From positions 496,001 through 560,000 of the forward strand of contig NZ_CP042326.1 in the NCBI RefSeq assembly GCF_007904085.1: a stretch of 64,000 nt of DNA, in the 5' to 3' direction. Both the position numbers and the translations under genes were made by a program. Source of the DNA: Euhalothece natronophila Z-M001 (GTDB taxonomy: Bacteria > Cyanobacteriota > Cyanobacteriia > Cyanobacteriales > Rubidibacteraceae). Shown in pieces: positions 1 to 8,911 of this stretch (positions are counted from its first letter, which is position 1; each line of letters starts with the position of its first letter). The notes below the pieces were generated by a model that did not search any database, was not told the DNA's origin, and was given only the letters and a program-made list of their open reading frames with translations.

Positions 1-1
1 T

Positions 2-112
2 TGGATTGACTTCGACACCTGCATTGATTGTGGAATTTGCTTGCAAGTTTGCCCAGTAGAGGGAGCAATCTTACCTGAAGAACGTCCTGATTTGCAAAAT
101 ACCCCCGAGTAA
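2..112 (+). CDS. 4Fe-4S ferredoxin-type protein, C-terminal fragment
   Basis: The window opens inside this gene, so only the last 36 codons are present. They encode a CIDCGICLQVCPVEGAI segment, the CxxCxxCxxxCP signature that binds one 4Fe-4S cluster, followed by a short acidic tail and a TAA stop. Such domains pass electrons in ferredoxins and in the iron-sulfur subunits of larger complexes. The missing N-terminus prevents a choice between a small ferredoxin and a larger redox protein. It reads toward the Bax-inhibitor gene, about 90 bases downstream. Confidence 0.7.
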   Translation, partial: WIDFDTCIDCGICLQVCPVEGAILPEERPDLQNTPE

Positions 113-200
113 AATCATATCGGTTTTCTCGACTACCCATTACGGGCAGAATCAGCCAAAATAAAAAATAAAACATCAGTTAAGTTACGAAAAAAAAGTT

Positions 201-929
201 ATGAGTAACACTTACAACTTTCGCAAGGCTATGCAAGAAACTCGTGGCAGTGCGATAATTGGTCCCAATGTCATTTCTAATGCACTGCCTTTTGTTGGAG
301 GAGGGCTGGTTCTCACTGCTGTGGGAACTTATGGGGGGTTAGGAGTCATTAATAACGCTCCGAACCTCTTTATGCCCACTTTTATCGCTGCCCTCATTGG
401 TAACTTAGTTCTCTTTTTTATTGCCAGAGGCGTTGCAGAAAACGGCAATAATAGCACTGCCCTCCCTTTACTAGCACTTTATAGCCTTTTATCAGGTTAT
501 ACCCTCAGTGGGCTAATTTTTGTGGCTCTCAATAGTGCTGCTGGAGTTGGAGGCGTAGGAATCGCTGCCTTAGGATGTGGAGCAACATTTGTGGTGGCTC
601 GTTCCGTTGGCTCTAATCTTTCTGATGAAGACGGAATAGCCCTTACCAAAACTGTACAACTAGGGGTTGTTGCCCTGCTAGTAGTTTTAGTGGGTCAACT
701 TCTGTTTAGTGCCTTTGGTGTATTTACCCCCACTTGGCTAGAAATTGGTATTTCTGGCTTTGGAACCTTACTATTTGCTGGCGTTGCCGTTGTTGACTTT
801 TATATTCTCCCTCGCACCTACGAGGACGAGAAATATCTCCCAGCAGCGCTTTCGATGTACTTGACTTACATTAACCTGTTTATCTTCATCTTACGTCTTG
901 TTATTGCCCTTAGTGGCGGTCGTGAGTAG
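201..929 (+). CDS. Bax inhibitor-1 / YccA-family membrane protein
   Basis: A 242-residue, very hydrophobic protein with about seven membrane-spanning segments. The last third carries the family pattern: an acidic loop (PRTYEDEKYLPAALSMY) followed by YINLFIFILRLV. Members of the BI-1/YbhL family sit in the inner membrane and are linked to ion leak and stress tolerance, but no role in cyanobacteria can be read from the sequence. A strong hairpin terminator follows the stop codon, so the gene probably ends its own transcript. The family assignment is good; the function is unknown. Confidence 0.75.
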   Translation: MSNTYNFRKAMQETRGSAIIGPNVISNALPFVGGGLVLTAVGTYGGLGVINNAPNLFMPTFIAALIGNLVLFFIARGVAENGNNSTALPLLALYSLLSGYTLSGLIFVALNSAAGVGGVGIAALGCGATFVVARSVGSNLSDEDGIALTKTVQLGVVALLVVLVGQLLFSAFGVFTPTWLEIGISGFGTLLFAGVAVVDFYILPRTYEDEKYLPAALSMYLTYINLFIFILRLVIALSGGRE

Positions 930-961
930 TTGCCAGCTACTGAATAATTAAACTCAATTTT

Positions 962-996
962 GTTAAGAGTCAACAGTAGTTGGCTCTTAACTTTTG
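962..996 (+). terminator. Rho-independent terminator
   Basis: The arms GTTAAGAGTCAA (962-973) and TTGGCTCTTAAC (980-991) pair over 12 bp with one G-T wobble around a 6-base loop, and are followed by TTTTGTT. This fits termination after the Bax-inhibitor gene. Confidence 0.8.
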
Positions 997-1055
997 TTCT
1001 GAAGATTGTTAGATGCTGACGGGTTCTACCATGACAAAATCAGCACGAAGAAAAG

Positions 1056-2246
1056 ATGAATAAAAATACACTTAAAACTTATCGCCAAAAATATGAGCAG
1101 GAATTACTAGAAAGTATTATTCCCTTTTGGACAAAATACTCTCCCGACTATCAATATGGAGGGTATTTTAATTGTTTAGACCAAGATGGCACAATTTATG
1201 ACACTACTAAACATATTTGGTTACAGGGACGACAAGTTTGGGTTTTTAGTAAGTTTTACCGCGAGATTGAAGCTAATCCTCAATGGTTAGAAATAGCACG
1301 GTTAGGGGCTGATTTTTTACGAAACTATGCTATCCGAGATGATGGTCGGGTCTATTTTTCTGTCACTTCCCAAGGAAAGCCAATTTATTTACAGCGTAAA
1401 ATTTTCTCAGAATGTTTTTATATTATGGCGTTGGCGGAGTTTTCTCGCGCTAGTGAACAACCTCACCTTTTAGAAGAAGCAAAGAGAGAGTTAGCAAAAG
1501 TTTGGGAATGGGCCTATGATTGGACAAAAGTAGGACGACCGAATTATTCGGGACAAATATCGGCTCAGAGTTTAGCTGTCCCTATGATTTTATTAAACTT
1601 AATTTCAGAAGTAGCTGGAGAAGAAACACAAGCCTATCAGCGAGAGATAAGCGAGTGTATTGAACGGTTACAATTACATGTTCATAGCGACACAAAAACC
1701 GTTTATGAACTAGTAACACCACAAGGAGATTTAATTGGTAGTAGTGAGGGACGCTTATTAAATCCAGGACACGCTATTGAAGCAGGGTGGTTTCTTCAAC
1801 ATTGGGCGCAACATTTTCAAGATCAAGCCTTATCAGAAACTGCCACGAATATGATTCGCTGGTCATTTGAAAGGGGTTGGGATTCCGAATATGGGGGAAT
1901 CTATTATTTTCTAGATGCAGAAGGCTATAGTCCGACACCTCTCGAATGGTTTATGAAATTATGGTGGGTTCATTGCGAAGCCCTTTATGGTCATCTCTTA
2001 AACTTCTCTCTCACAGGGGAAAAGTCAGATTGGGACGCATTTGTCCAAGTTGATACTTATACGTTTCAACGGTTTCGCGACCCCCAGTTTGGAGAATGGT
2101 TTGGCTATCTTAACCGCAACGGAGAGGTAACTCACCGCTTTAAGGGCGGCCCCTATAAAGGATGTTTTCATGTTCCCCGTTCTTTGTGGTTGTGTTGGCG
2201 ATTATTAGAAACTTTAGAAAATGCCCAAAACACTACAAGCAAATAA
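1056..2246 (+). CDS. AGE family epimerase/isomerase (N-acylglucosamine 2-epimerase type)
   Basis: A 396-residue protein of the length usual for the AGE family, which folds as an (alpha/alpha)6 barrel. The family landmarks are present: a WLQGRQVWVFSKFY segment near residue 57, LNPGHAIEAGWFLQHW near residue 235, and a C-terminal HVPRSLWLCWRLLE with the conserved His. Members interconvert N-acetylglucosamine and N-acetylmannosamine or epimerise free sugars in the cytoplasm. The sequence does not settle the substrate. The gene stands alone between a terminator upstream and a secreted protein gene downstream. Confidence 0.8.
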   Translation: MNKNTLKTYRQKYEQELLESIIPFWTKYSPDYQYGGYFNCLDQDGTIYDTTKHIWLQGRQVWVFSKFYREIEANPQWLEIARLGADFLRNYAIRDDGRVYFSVTSQGKPIYLQRKIFSECFYIMALAEFSRASEQPHLLEEAKRELAKVWEWAYDWTKVGRPNYSGQISAQSLAVPMILLNLISEVAGEETQAYQREISECIERLQLHVHSDTKTVYELVTPQGDLIGSSEGRLLNPGHAIEAGWFLQHWAQHFQDQALSETATNMIRWSFERGWDSEYGGIYYFLDAEGYSPTPLEWFMKLWWVHCEALYGHLLNFSLTGEKSDWDAFVQVDTYTFQRFRDPQFGEWFGYLNRNGEVTHRFKGGPYKGCFHVPRSLWLCWRLLETLENAQNTTSK

Positions 2247-2424
2247 TACCATCTGGGGTACACAGTTAATTTTAAAGGCGTAGTATAACAGTTTTCATGC
2301 TTGTTGAGGTATTTGTCCTTTTTTCATCAAATCAAGATAACGGTCAAAACATTCCAAAAGGTGGAGGCACCCCTATCTAATTTTTGTTGAGATAGCAAGT
2401 ATAACGTTACTTTTCTTAATATCT

Positions 2425-2763
2425 ATGACAACTCAGACTCTCTTCCAACAACTTAAACGCGCCTTCCTAGCAATGTTATTAATCGGTTTTGCTTGTTTAC
2501 AAACCTTTACCAGTAATCCCGCCCAAGCAGAGGAAATGAAATCCTATATTGATCCTGAAGGGAGAGACTTAACGGCTTTTGTGGAATGTTTACCCAATGA
2601 GTATGGTAAGGGAGACTTACAAGTCGCCTTGTCAAAATTTGGCAATGACTTCTTAGAAAGAGTCTTCCGTCTTAAAGAAAATACTGAGGATTACAAAGTA
2701 AGTAAAGCAGAAAAAGAACTCCAACAATGCCTCAAAAGTAAGGGGATTCGACCTAAATCTTAA
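2425..2763 (+). CDS. Small exported protein of unknown function
   Basis: 112 residues. The N-terminus has basic residues (LKRAF), a hydrophobic stretch (LAMLLIGFACLQTF) and an AQA-type cleavage site near residue 35, so the mature protein is about 77 residues in the lumen or periplasm. The mature part is charged, with two cysteines (VECLP and QQCLK) placed so that a disulfide is possible. I do not recognise the family. Its stop codon overlaps the end of the convergent glgB gene by 4 bases, leaving no room for an intergenic terminator. Confidence 0.6.
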   Translation: MTTQTLFQQLKRAFLAMLLIGFACLQTFTSNPAQAEEMKSYIDPEGRDLTAFVECLPNEYGKGDLQVALSKFGNDFLERVFRLKENTEDYKVSKAEKELQQCLKSKGIRPKS

Positions 2764-5045
2764 CCTTGTTCCGTAGCAGTGGTTTTTTCTGGATCAAGTT
2801 GAAAAATTACCACTGCTAAGGGGGGTAAGCATAAATCAAGGGAATAGGGCTGTTCATGAAAACGCCATTGTTGAGTCCATTTTCCCCCTAAATTCCCCAT
2901 ATTACTTCCTCCGTACTCACGACTATCAGAGTTAAAAATTTCTCGATAAAATCCCGTTTCGGGAACCCCCACCCGATAATGGCTATGGGGTTGGGGAGTA
3001 AAATTACAAACAATTACTAAAAAGTCCGAGGCATCTTCAGCGCGACGGATAAAGGAAACTACACTATGGCGATGATCATTACAATCAATCCAACTAAATC
3101 CTTCTTCAGTAAAATCTTGTTCATATAACGCTTTTTCCCGACAATACAGCTGATTTAAGTCGCCAACATACTGTTTCAGACGGTGGTGAAATGGATATTC
3201 TAATAACTCCCAATCTAACGCTGTTTGTTCACTCCACTCTCGCCATTGCCCAAATTCCATAGAGGCAAATAGCGTTTTCTTCCCGGGATGGGTAAACATA
3301 AACGCAAATAATGCTCTCAGATTCGCAAACTTTTGCCACTCATCTCCCGGCATTTTTCCCAATAAATGTCTTTTTTCGTGAACTACTTCATCATGGGATA
3401 ATGCCAACATATAATTTTCGCTGTGGTGATACCACATACTGAAGGTTAAATTATTCTGATGGAACTGACGAAACCAAGGATCCATGCTGAAATAATCCAA
3501 CATATCGTGCATCCAGCCCATATTCCATTTCAGATTAAAGCCTAAGCCACCTGTATAAGTGGGCCAAGAAACCATCGGCCAAGCAGTGGATTCTTCAGCA
3601 ATGGCAACAACGCCAGGGAAATAACTAAAGAGTAAGTAATTGGCTTGTCTTAGAAAGGCAACTGCATCTAAATTTTCTCGACCCCCATATTCATTTGGTA
3701 ACCATTCCCCTTCTTCTCGTTGATAATCAAGATATAGCATGGAGGCAACAGCATCCACTCGAATGCCATCTACATGATATTTATCAAACCAAAACAAGGC
3801 ATTAGCAACTAAAAAATTACGAACTTCATTACAGGCATAGTTAAACACATAGGTTCCCCATTCTTTATGTTCACCGCGACGGGGATCAGGATGTTCATAA
3901 AGCGGTGTCCCATCAAATAAGCTTAAACCGTGACTGTCTTTAGAAAAGTGTCCGGGAACCCAGTCTAAAATTACTCCAATGCCATTTTGATGACATTGAT
4001 CAACAAAATACATAAAATCATGGGGGGTTCCATAGCGAGATGTACAGGCGTAATATCCTGTGACTTGATATCCCCAAGATCCATCAAAGGGATGTTCTGC
4101 GAGAGGGAGAATTTCAATATGAGTGTAACCCAGTTCTTTCACGTAGGGAATGAGTTTCTGAGCTAGTTCATAATAGGTTAAAAATCTCGCACTTGTATTC
4201 TCAGCGGACATTTTCACTGGGGAGAGAGTTCCGTTGAGACTTTCTGGGGGGTGGTTAACTGAACCTTGTAGCCAAGAACCGAGATGGACTTCATAAACAG
4301 AAATGGGGCTTTTTAGGGGATCATAATTGCGTCGCTGTTCTAACCATTCCTGATCCTGCCAAGTGTAGGTATTTAAATCAGTGATAATTGAGGCGGTATT
4401 CGGGCGTACTTCTTGCTGAAAGCCATAGGGATCAGATTTTTTATAAATTTCCCCATTTTGCCCTGCAATCACATATTGATAGGCTTCTCCGCTACCAATG
4501 TGAGGAATAAATATTTCCCAAATGCCATTTTGTCGTAACTCCATGGGATGTTTGTTTTCATCCCACTGGTTAAAGCTACCAATAACAGATATATTTTTGG
4601 CGTTAGGAGCCCAAGTTGCAAAATAAACCCCAGTTACTCCGTCTTGCGTTGTGGGGTGCGCCCCTAGTTTTTCGTAGATGCGATGGTGATTTCCTTCTGA
4701 AAATAAATCAATGTCGTAGTCAGTGAGATAAGGAGAGGTGTAAGGATCAAGGATAAGATGTTCTCTTGCTCCTTCTTTAACGCGCAGTTGATAGTTTATC
4801 GGTTGCTCAGTATCAAGAATGCACTCAAAAAAATGCGGATCATGGATAGAGTGCATTGGATATTCTTCTCTGGCTTCTGGTAAATACACCCAAGCCGCTT
4901 CTGCTTTAGGAAGATAAGCACGAATTACCCACTGTTGTTGGTCTCCTTTTTCTGTAATGGGATGCGCTCCGAGAATGGCTGTGGGGTTGGGGTGTTGGTT
5001 AGTAATGATTTGCTTGACTTGTTCTGGGGTTAAAGTTGGAGACAT
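2760..5045 (-). CDS. glgB: 1,4-alpha-glucan branching enzyme GlgB
   Basis: Introduces alpha-1,6 branches into glycogen in the cytosol. The layout is classical for a 761-residue GlgB: an N-terminal CBM48-like part with DPYGFQQEVRPNTASI, then the GH13 barrel. The catalytic residues are visible: Asp in DGIRVDAVASMLY (about residue 427), Glu in VAIAEESTAWP (about 483) and the stabilising Asp in LSHDEVVHEK (about 551). The ATG at 5045 is preferred to the TTG one codon upstream. With glgX 9 kb away, glycogen branching and debranching are both coded in this window. Confidence 0.95.
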   Translation of the reverse strand: MSPTLTPEQVKQIITNQHPNPTAILGAHPITEKGDQQQWVIRAYLPKAEAAWVYLPEAREEYPMHSIHDPHFFECILDTEQPINYQLRVKEGAREHLILDPYTSPYLTDYDIDLFSEGNHHRIYEKLGAHPTTQDGVTGVYFATWAPNAKNISVIGSFNQWDENKHPMELRQNGIWEIFIPHIGSGEAYQYVIAGQNGEIYKKSDPYGFQQEVRPNTASIITDLNTYTWQDQEWLEQRRNYDPLKSPISVYEVHLGSWLQGSVNHPPESLNGTLSPVKMSAENTSARFLTYYELAQKLIPYVKELGYTHIEILPLAEHPFDGSWGYQVTGYYACTSRYGTPHDFMYFVDQCHQNGIGVILDWVPGHFSKDSHGLSLFDGTPLYEHPDPRRGEHKEWGTYVFNYACNEVRNFLVANALFWFDKYHVDGIRVDAVASMLYLDYQREEGEWLPNEYGGRENLDAVAFLRQANYLLFSYFPGVVAIAEESTAWPMVSWPTYTGGLGFNLKWNMGWMHDMLDYFSMDPWFRQFHQNNLTFSMWYHHSENYMLALSHDEVVHEKRHLLGKMPGDEWQKFANLRALFAFMFTHPGKKTLFASMEFGQWREWSEQTALDWELLEYPFHHRLKQYVGDLNQLYCREKALYEQDFTEEGFSWIDCNDHRHSVVSFIRRAEDASDFLVIVCNFTPQPHSHYRVGVPETGFYREIFNSDSREYGGSNMGNLGGKWTQQWRFHEQPYSLDLCLPPLAVVIFQLDPEKTTATEQG

Positions 5046-5077
5046 CAATCAGTTTTAATAGTTGTTGGTACTACTCA

Positions 5078-5377
5078 TTAGAAGGGGTTGAAGATTCGTA
5101 ACATTTGTCGCAATCGGAGCAGGAAAATTGTCTGTCTAACGTCTTCACTGAGTTGAGGGGCGTACCGCGATTGGGCTAATTCTTCTTGTAATTGAGCGTA
5201 TTCGGCGGCGGTTAGGGGTTCGCCATCAATGCGCGATCGCGCTTCTAAAATCACTTCAGTTCGTAAGACGGCTTCTGGAGTATCTTCAGGGGGTGGAAGA
5301 GCAACACTGGGAGAAATACTCCCCATACTGCTAACACTTAACCCAACTATCCATCCCCATGCTTTTGCTTTGATCAT
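5078..5377 (-). CDS. Small secreted protein of unknown function
   Basis: 99 residues with a short basic N-terminus (MIKAKAWGW), a weak hydrophobic core and an SVALPPP segment that could be a signal-peptidase site. The rest is charged and helical with several arginines, and ends in MLRIFNPF. It lies 30 bases upstream of glgB on the same strand and may share its transcript. The family is not recognised. The reading frame is plausible because it holds between two well-defined genes, but protein-level support is modest. Confidence 0.5.
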   Translation of the reverse strand: MIKAKAWGWIVGLSVSSMGSISPSVALPPPEDTPEAVLRTEVILEARSRIDGEPLTAAEYAQLQEELAQSRYAPQLSEDVRQTIFLLRLRQMLRIFNPF

Positions 5378-5411
5378 GGCTCTACAATTAAGGCTATTGT
5401 ATTAGTTTACC

Positions 5412-6926
5412 TTATATTGCCTGTGGCAAAACTACCTCTGCGGTGGTTCCTGCTTCGGCGCTGGAGTAAATGGCAAGTTCTCCTTGATGGGCTTCTACAA
5501 TGCGCTTGGCAAGAGCAACCCCTAAGCCATTTCCTTCTGACTTGGTGGTAAAAAAGGGAGAGCCTAATTTGTGCAAAGTTTCTTCTGGAATGGGATCACC
5601 ACCATTATGAATCGTTATCCGAATATGTTGAGGAAAATTAGCCACTTCAATTCCCCAAGTCACGGTTTCTCCTTCTGGGATTGCTTCTAAGGCATTGCGA
5701 ACGAGGTTAATAAAGACTTGTTTGAGTTTATCGCGATCGCCGCGTATCGAAGCCTCAGCCACCGAAGACTGAATTGCAATGAATTTGCCTTTGGCTGCTG
5801 GTGACTCTTCAATACTACTTTTTAACTCGGAAATAAAAGTAACCAAATCAATATCAACTAATTCTAACTTTTGTTCACGGGCATATTGTAAAATTTCATT
5901 CAGTAACTTATTTAAGCGTTCCCCTTCTTCTAAAGCCAAATTGAGACGCATCTGATGGCGTTCTGATAATTCTAGACTTTGGCAAGACTCTAACCCCATT
6001 AATACGGTAGTCAGAGGGCTACGTACTTCATGGACAATCATCGCTGCCAATTCTCCCACCTCTGCTAATCGCGCCGTAGCTGCTTGGGCTTGTTTGCGTT
6101 CCGTAATATCTCTAGCTAGCGCAATTTCTCGCGGATAATCTTCACTGCCAAATCGTGAAATATTGACTTCTACCGGGAAAACTGTTCCATCTTTGCGACG
6201 ATGCCAACTTTCAATGGTTATTGGCTGTTCAGAAGTTAAATTTTCCTTGAGATCCCATAATTGTTGAGGCGTTAATTCCGCATTAATATCTGTTACCGAG
6301 AGTTCCAATAATTCCTCCCGAGAATAGCCTAAAGTATTACAAGTGCATTGATTCACATCCTCAATTTTACCTTCTGGGTCGATCAGAAAGAACATCTCCG
6401 CTGCATTTTCCACAAATGTCCGAAAACGGGCTTCACTCCGTCTTAGCTTGTCCTCAGCTAACTTACGTTCAGTTACATCCCGTACTAGTGAAATAATGCA
6501 ATTTTGCCCCTCAAAGAGAATTACTGAGGCAGAAATTTCCGAGGGGATATTATAGCCAGACTTGGTTAAACAGGTTAATTCATTTGTCCAACCATATCCT
6601 TGTTTAAGCACTTTATCCCCGAAAGCCCGCACTTGTTCCATTTCTTCAGGATGAATGCTGGAAACTTGCACCGAGTTAATCAATTCGTCTCGACTATAAC
6701 CCAACATTTCCGCTGCCTTGGGATTGGCTTCTAAAACGCGATCGCGCTTCGGATCAATCACAAAAATAGCATCATTAGAATGCTCAAAAATTTTCCTCAA
6801 ACGTTCTTCACTTATCCGTAAAGCCTTCTCTGCCTCTTGACGGTTTTGACTTTCTAATTGCAGTTGTTCCCGTATCGCTTGCAGTTGAGACATGGCATCG
6901 GTTTGGGAGGGGTCATGATCTGACAT
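5412..6926 (-). CDS. PAS-PAS sensor histidine kinase
   Basis: A soluble sensor kinase of about 504 residues without membrane segments. In order: a short coiled N-terminus, PAS domain 1 (about 40-150, with FVIDPKRDRVLEANPKAAEMLGYS-like sequence), PAS domain 2 (about 165-275), a HisKA helix with phospho-acceptor His in MIVHEVRSPL (about residue 300), then a HATPase_c domain with the N box (NLVRNALEAI) and G boxes (FFTTKSEGNGLG). It should autophosphorylate and pass phosphate to a response regulator, but none is adjacent, so it is an orphan kinase. The ATG at 6926 is preferred to the TTG two codons earlier. Confidence 0.88.
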   Translation of the reverse strand: MSDHDPSQTDAMSQLQAIREQLQLESQNRQEAEKALRISEERLRKIFEHSNDAIFVIDPKRDRVLEANPKAAEMLGYSRDELINSVQVSSIHPEEMEQVRAFGDKVLKQGYGWTNELTCLTKSGYNIPSEISASVILFEGQNCIISLVRDVTERKLAEDKLRRSEARFRTFVENAAEMFFLIDPEGKIEDVNQCTCNTLGYSREELLELSVTDINAELTPQQLWDLKENLTSEQPITIESWHRRKDGTVFPVEVNISRFGSEDYPREIALARDITERKQAQAATARLAEVGELAAMIVHEVRSPLTTVLMGLESCQSLELSERHQMRLNLALEEGERLNKLLNEILQYAREQKLELVDIDLVTFISELKSSIEESPAAKGKFIAIQSSVAEASIRGDRDKLKQVFINLVRNALEAIPEGETVTWGIEVANFPQHIRITIHNGGDPIPEETLHKLGSPFFTTKSEGNGLGVALAKRIVEAHQGELAIYSSAEAGTTAEVVLPQAI

Positions 6927-7044
6927 ATTCAAATGATAACGTAAGTAATTTTAGGGGGTTTTTAACTGTGAGCAGGTTACGATAACTTATCGGCGGGATT
7001 CTTGCTAGGATCACAAAAAATTACGTGCGATCAATTCAATAATT

Positions 7045-8760
7045 ATGGAAGAACAAGTCTCTTCTCCTCTCGGTTCAGTTGTCGGTGGTTCGCTTACCGA
7101 AGGATTAGAAATCAGACTCCATCCTGATGTCTCCGTAGAAGAAATGCGAGTGGGACGATTTTTAGTCGTAAAAGGAACGCGATCGCGCTTTTTTTGTCTT
7201 CTCACCGATGTTTCTCTCGGCACTTCCAGTAATCGTATTATCTCAGATCCTCCTTCCCCAGAAGATGATTTATTGCGAGACGTGTTAGCCGGAAGCAGTA
7301 CCTACGGAACCATTGAACTCTCTCCCATGCTGATGTTTACCTATCCCGATGGGAAAAAACGGCTTCCCACCGAAGAAAACGGAAAAAGTCCTCTCGCCTC
7401 CTTTGAAGCCCAAACTAGCACCGAAATGGAGTTACTGCCTGTCAAAACGATTCCCAGTCACTTCAGCCAAGTCTATGAAGCCAGTGAAGCGGATTTTCGG
7501 GCGGTATTTGGTTGGGAAGATGATCCCACTCGTAAAAACTTTTCCGTTGGACAACCCTTAGATATGGATGTTCCCGTTTGTGTCAATTTAGAAACCTTTG
7601 TCGAACGCAGTAACGGGATTTTTGGGAAATCTGGCACAGGAAAATCATTTCTCACGCGCCTGTTACTTTCAGGAATCATCCGTCAACAAGCCGCAGTTAA
7701 CCTCATTTTTGATATGCACTCCGAATATGGTTGGGAAGCCATGCAAGAGGGAAAAGGGGTTAATACCGTTAAAGGCTTGCGACAACTCTTTCCCGGACAA
7801 GTAGAAATCTACACCTTAGATCATGAATCAACCCAACGACGCGGCGTAAATGATGCCCAACCCCTCTTCTTAACCTATGATCAGATTACCATCGAAGATC
7901 TACGCTTAGTGGGACAAGAATTAGGCTTATCCGAAGCCGCCTTAGATAATGCCCAGATTTTATATTCCGAGTTTGGCAAAAACTGGATTACCCAACTCAT
8001 CACCATGAGTAATGATGATATTCAGGAATTTTGCGAAGAAAGACAAGGGCATAAGGGTTCGATTAGCGCACTCCAACGAAAATTAATGCGCCTCGAAAAG
8101 CTAGACTATATTCGTCCCGCCTGTGCCCATAACTATATTGACCAAATTTTACAATCCCTAGATGCCGGCAAGCACGTAGTTGTAGAATTTGGTTCGCAAT
8201 CCAATATGCTGTCTTATATGCTGGCGACGAATATGATCACCCGTCGGATTCACCAGTCTTATGTGAAAAAATCGGAGGAGTTTTTACAATCCAAAAACCC
8301 AACGCTACGCCCACAACAGCTAGTGATTACCATCGAAGAAGCCCACCGTTTTCTTGATTCCGCTACGGTTCAACAAACCATTTTTGGCACGATCGCGCGA
8401 GAAATGCGAAAATACTTTGTCACCCTATTAGTGGTGGATCAACGTCCCTCTGGAATTGACCCAGAAGTAATGTCACAAGTTGGAACTCGCGTCACCTGTT
8501 TACTCAATGACGAAAAAGATATTGATGCTATCTTTACAGGGGTTTCTGGTGGGGCAAATTTGCGGTCAGTTCTCGCGAAACTTGATTCTAAGCAACAGGC
8601 CCTAATTCTGGGTCATGCGGTTCCCATGCCCGTAGTCGTGCGAACAAGACCCTTTGATCATAACTTCTACACTGAAATTGCTGATCCAGACTGGCAAGAA
8701 ATGTCCGACCAGGAATTATTTGACACCGCCGAGGCGGCAAGGAGTGATTTAGGATTTTAA
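7045..8760 (+). CDS. HerA-type DNA translocase ATPase (DUF87)
   Basis: A 571-residue protein with a HAS-barrel-like N-terminal beta domain (about 1-110) and a hexameric FtsK/HerA motor domain. Walker A is GKSGTGKSFLTRLLL (about residue 195) and Walker B is LVITIEEAHRF (about 430), followed by VVDQRPSGIDPEVMSQVGTR, typical of HerA. In archaea HerA works with the NurA nuclease in end resection. Bacterial relatives also occur in defence systems with SIR2 or nuclease partners. No NurA, SIR2 or nuclease gene is adjacent, so the partner is unknown. A TnpB element follows about 150 bases after the stop. Confidence 0.85.
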   Translation: MEEQVSSPLGSVVGGSLTEGLEIRLHPDVSVEEMRVGRFLVVKGTRSRFFCLLTDVSLGTSSNRIISDPPSPEDDLLRDVLAGSSTYGTIELSPMLMFTYPDGKKRLPTEENGKSPLASFEAQTSTEMELLPVKTIPSHFSQVYEASEADFRAVFGWEDDPTRKNFSVGQPLDMDVPVCVNLETFVERSNGIFGKSGTGKSFLTRLLLSGIIRQQAAVNLIFDMHSEYGWEAMQEGKGVNTVKGLRQLFPGQVEIYTLDHESTQRRGVNDAQPLFLTYDQITIEDLRLVGQELGLSEAALDNAQILYSEFGKNWITQLITMSNDDIQEFCEERQGHKGSISALQRKLMRLEKLDYIRPACAHNYIDQILQSLDAGKHVVVEFGSQSNMLSYMLATNMITRRIHQSYVKKSEEFLQSKNPTLRPQQLVITIEEAHRFLDSATVQQTIFGTIAREMRKYFVTLLVVDQRPSGIDPEVMSQVGTRVTCLLNDEKDIDAIFTGVSGGANLRSVLAKLDSKQQALILGHAVPMPVVVRTRPFDHNFYTEIADPDWQEMSDQELFDTAEAARSDLGF

Positions 8761-8890
8761 GTGTCACCAAATTCTCCAGAAATGGGAGTGATGATGCACC
8801 CGATAGGACAACGAATTCCTTGTTATCTTGATGCGATGAGAAGATGCTCACGCTTTGCTCCGCCCCATTATACCGTCAGGTTAATGGGAG

Positions 8891-8911
8891 ATGAATCGTC
8901 GCCCAAAAAAA
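8891..8911 (+). pseudogene. 5' fragment of a tiny ORF split by IS-A
   Basis: ATG at 8891 opens the frame MNRRPKK and meets a stop made by the left end of IS-A. The matching 3' fragment lies just after the element. Removing the element joins the two into a 33-codon frame. Whether that small protein was real is uncertain: the only purine-rich tract (GGGAG) touches the start codon. Confidence 0.35.
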
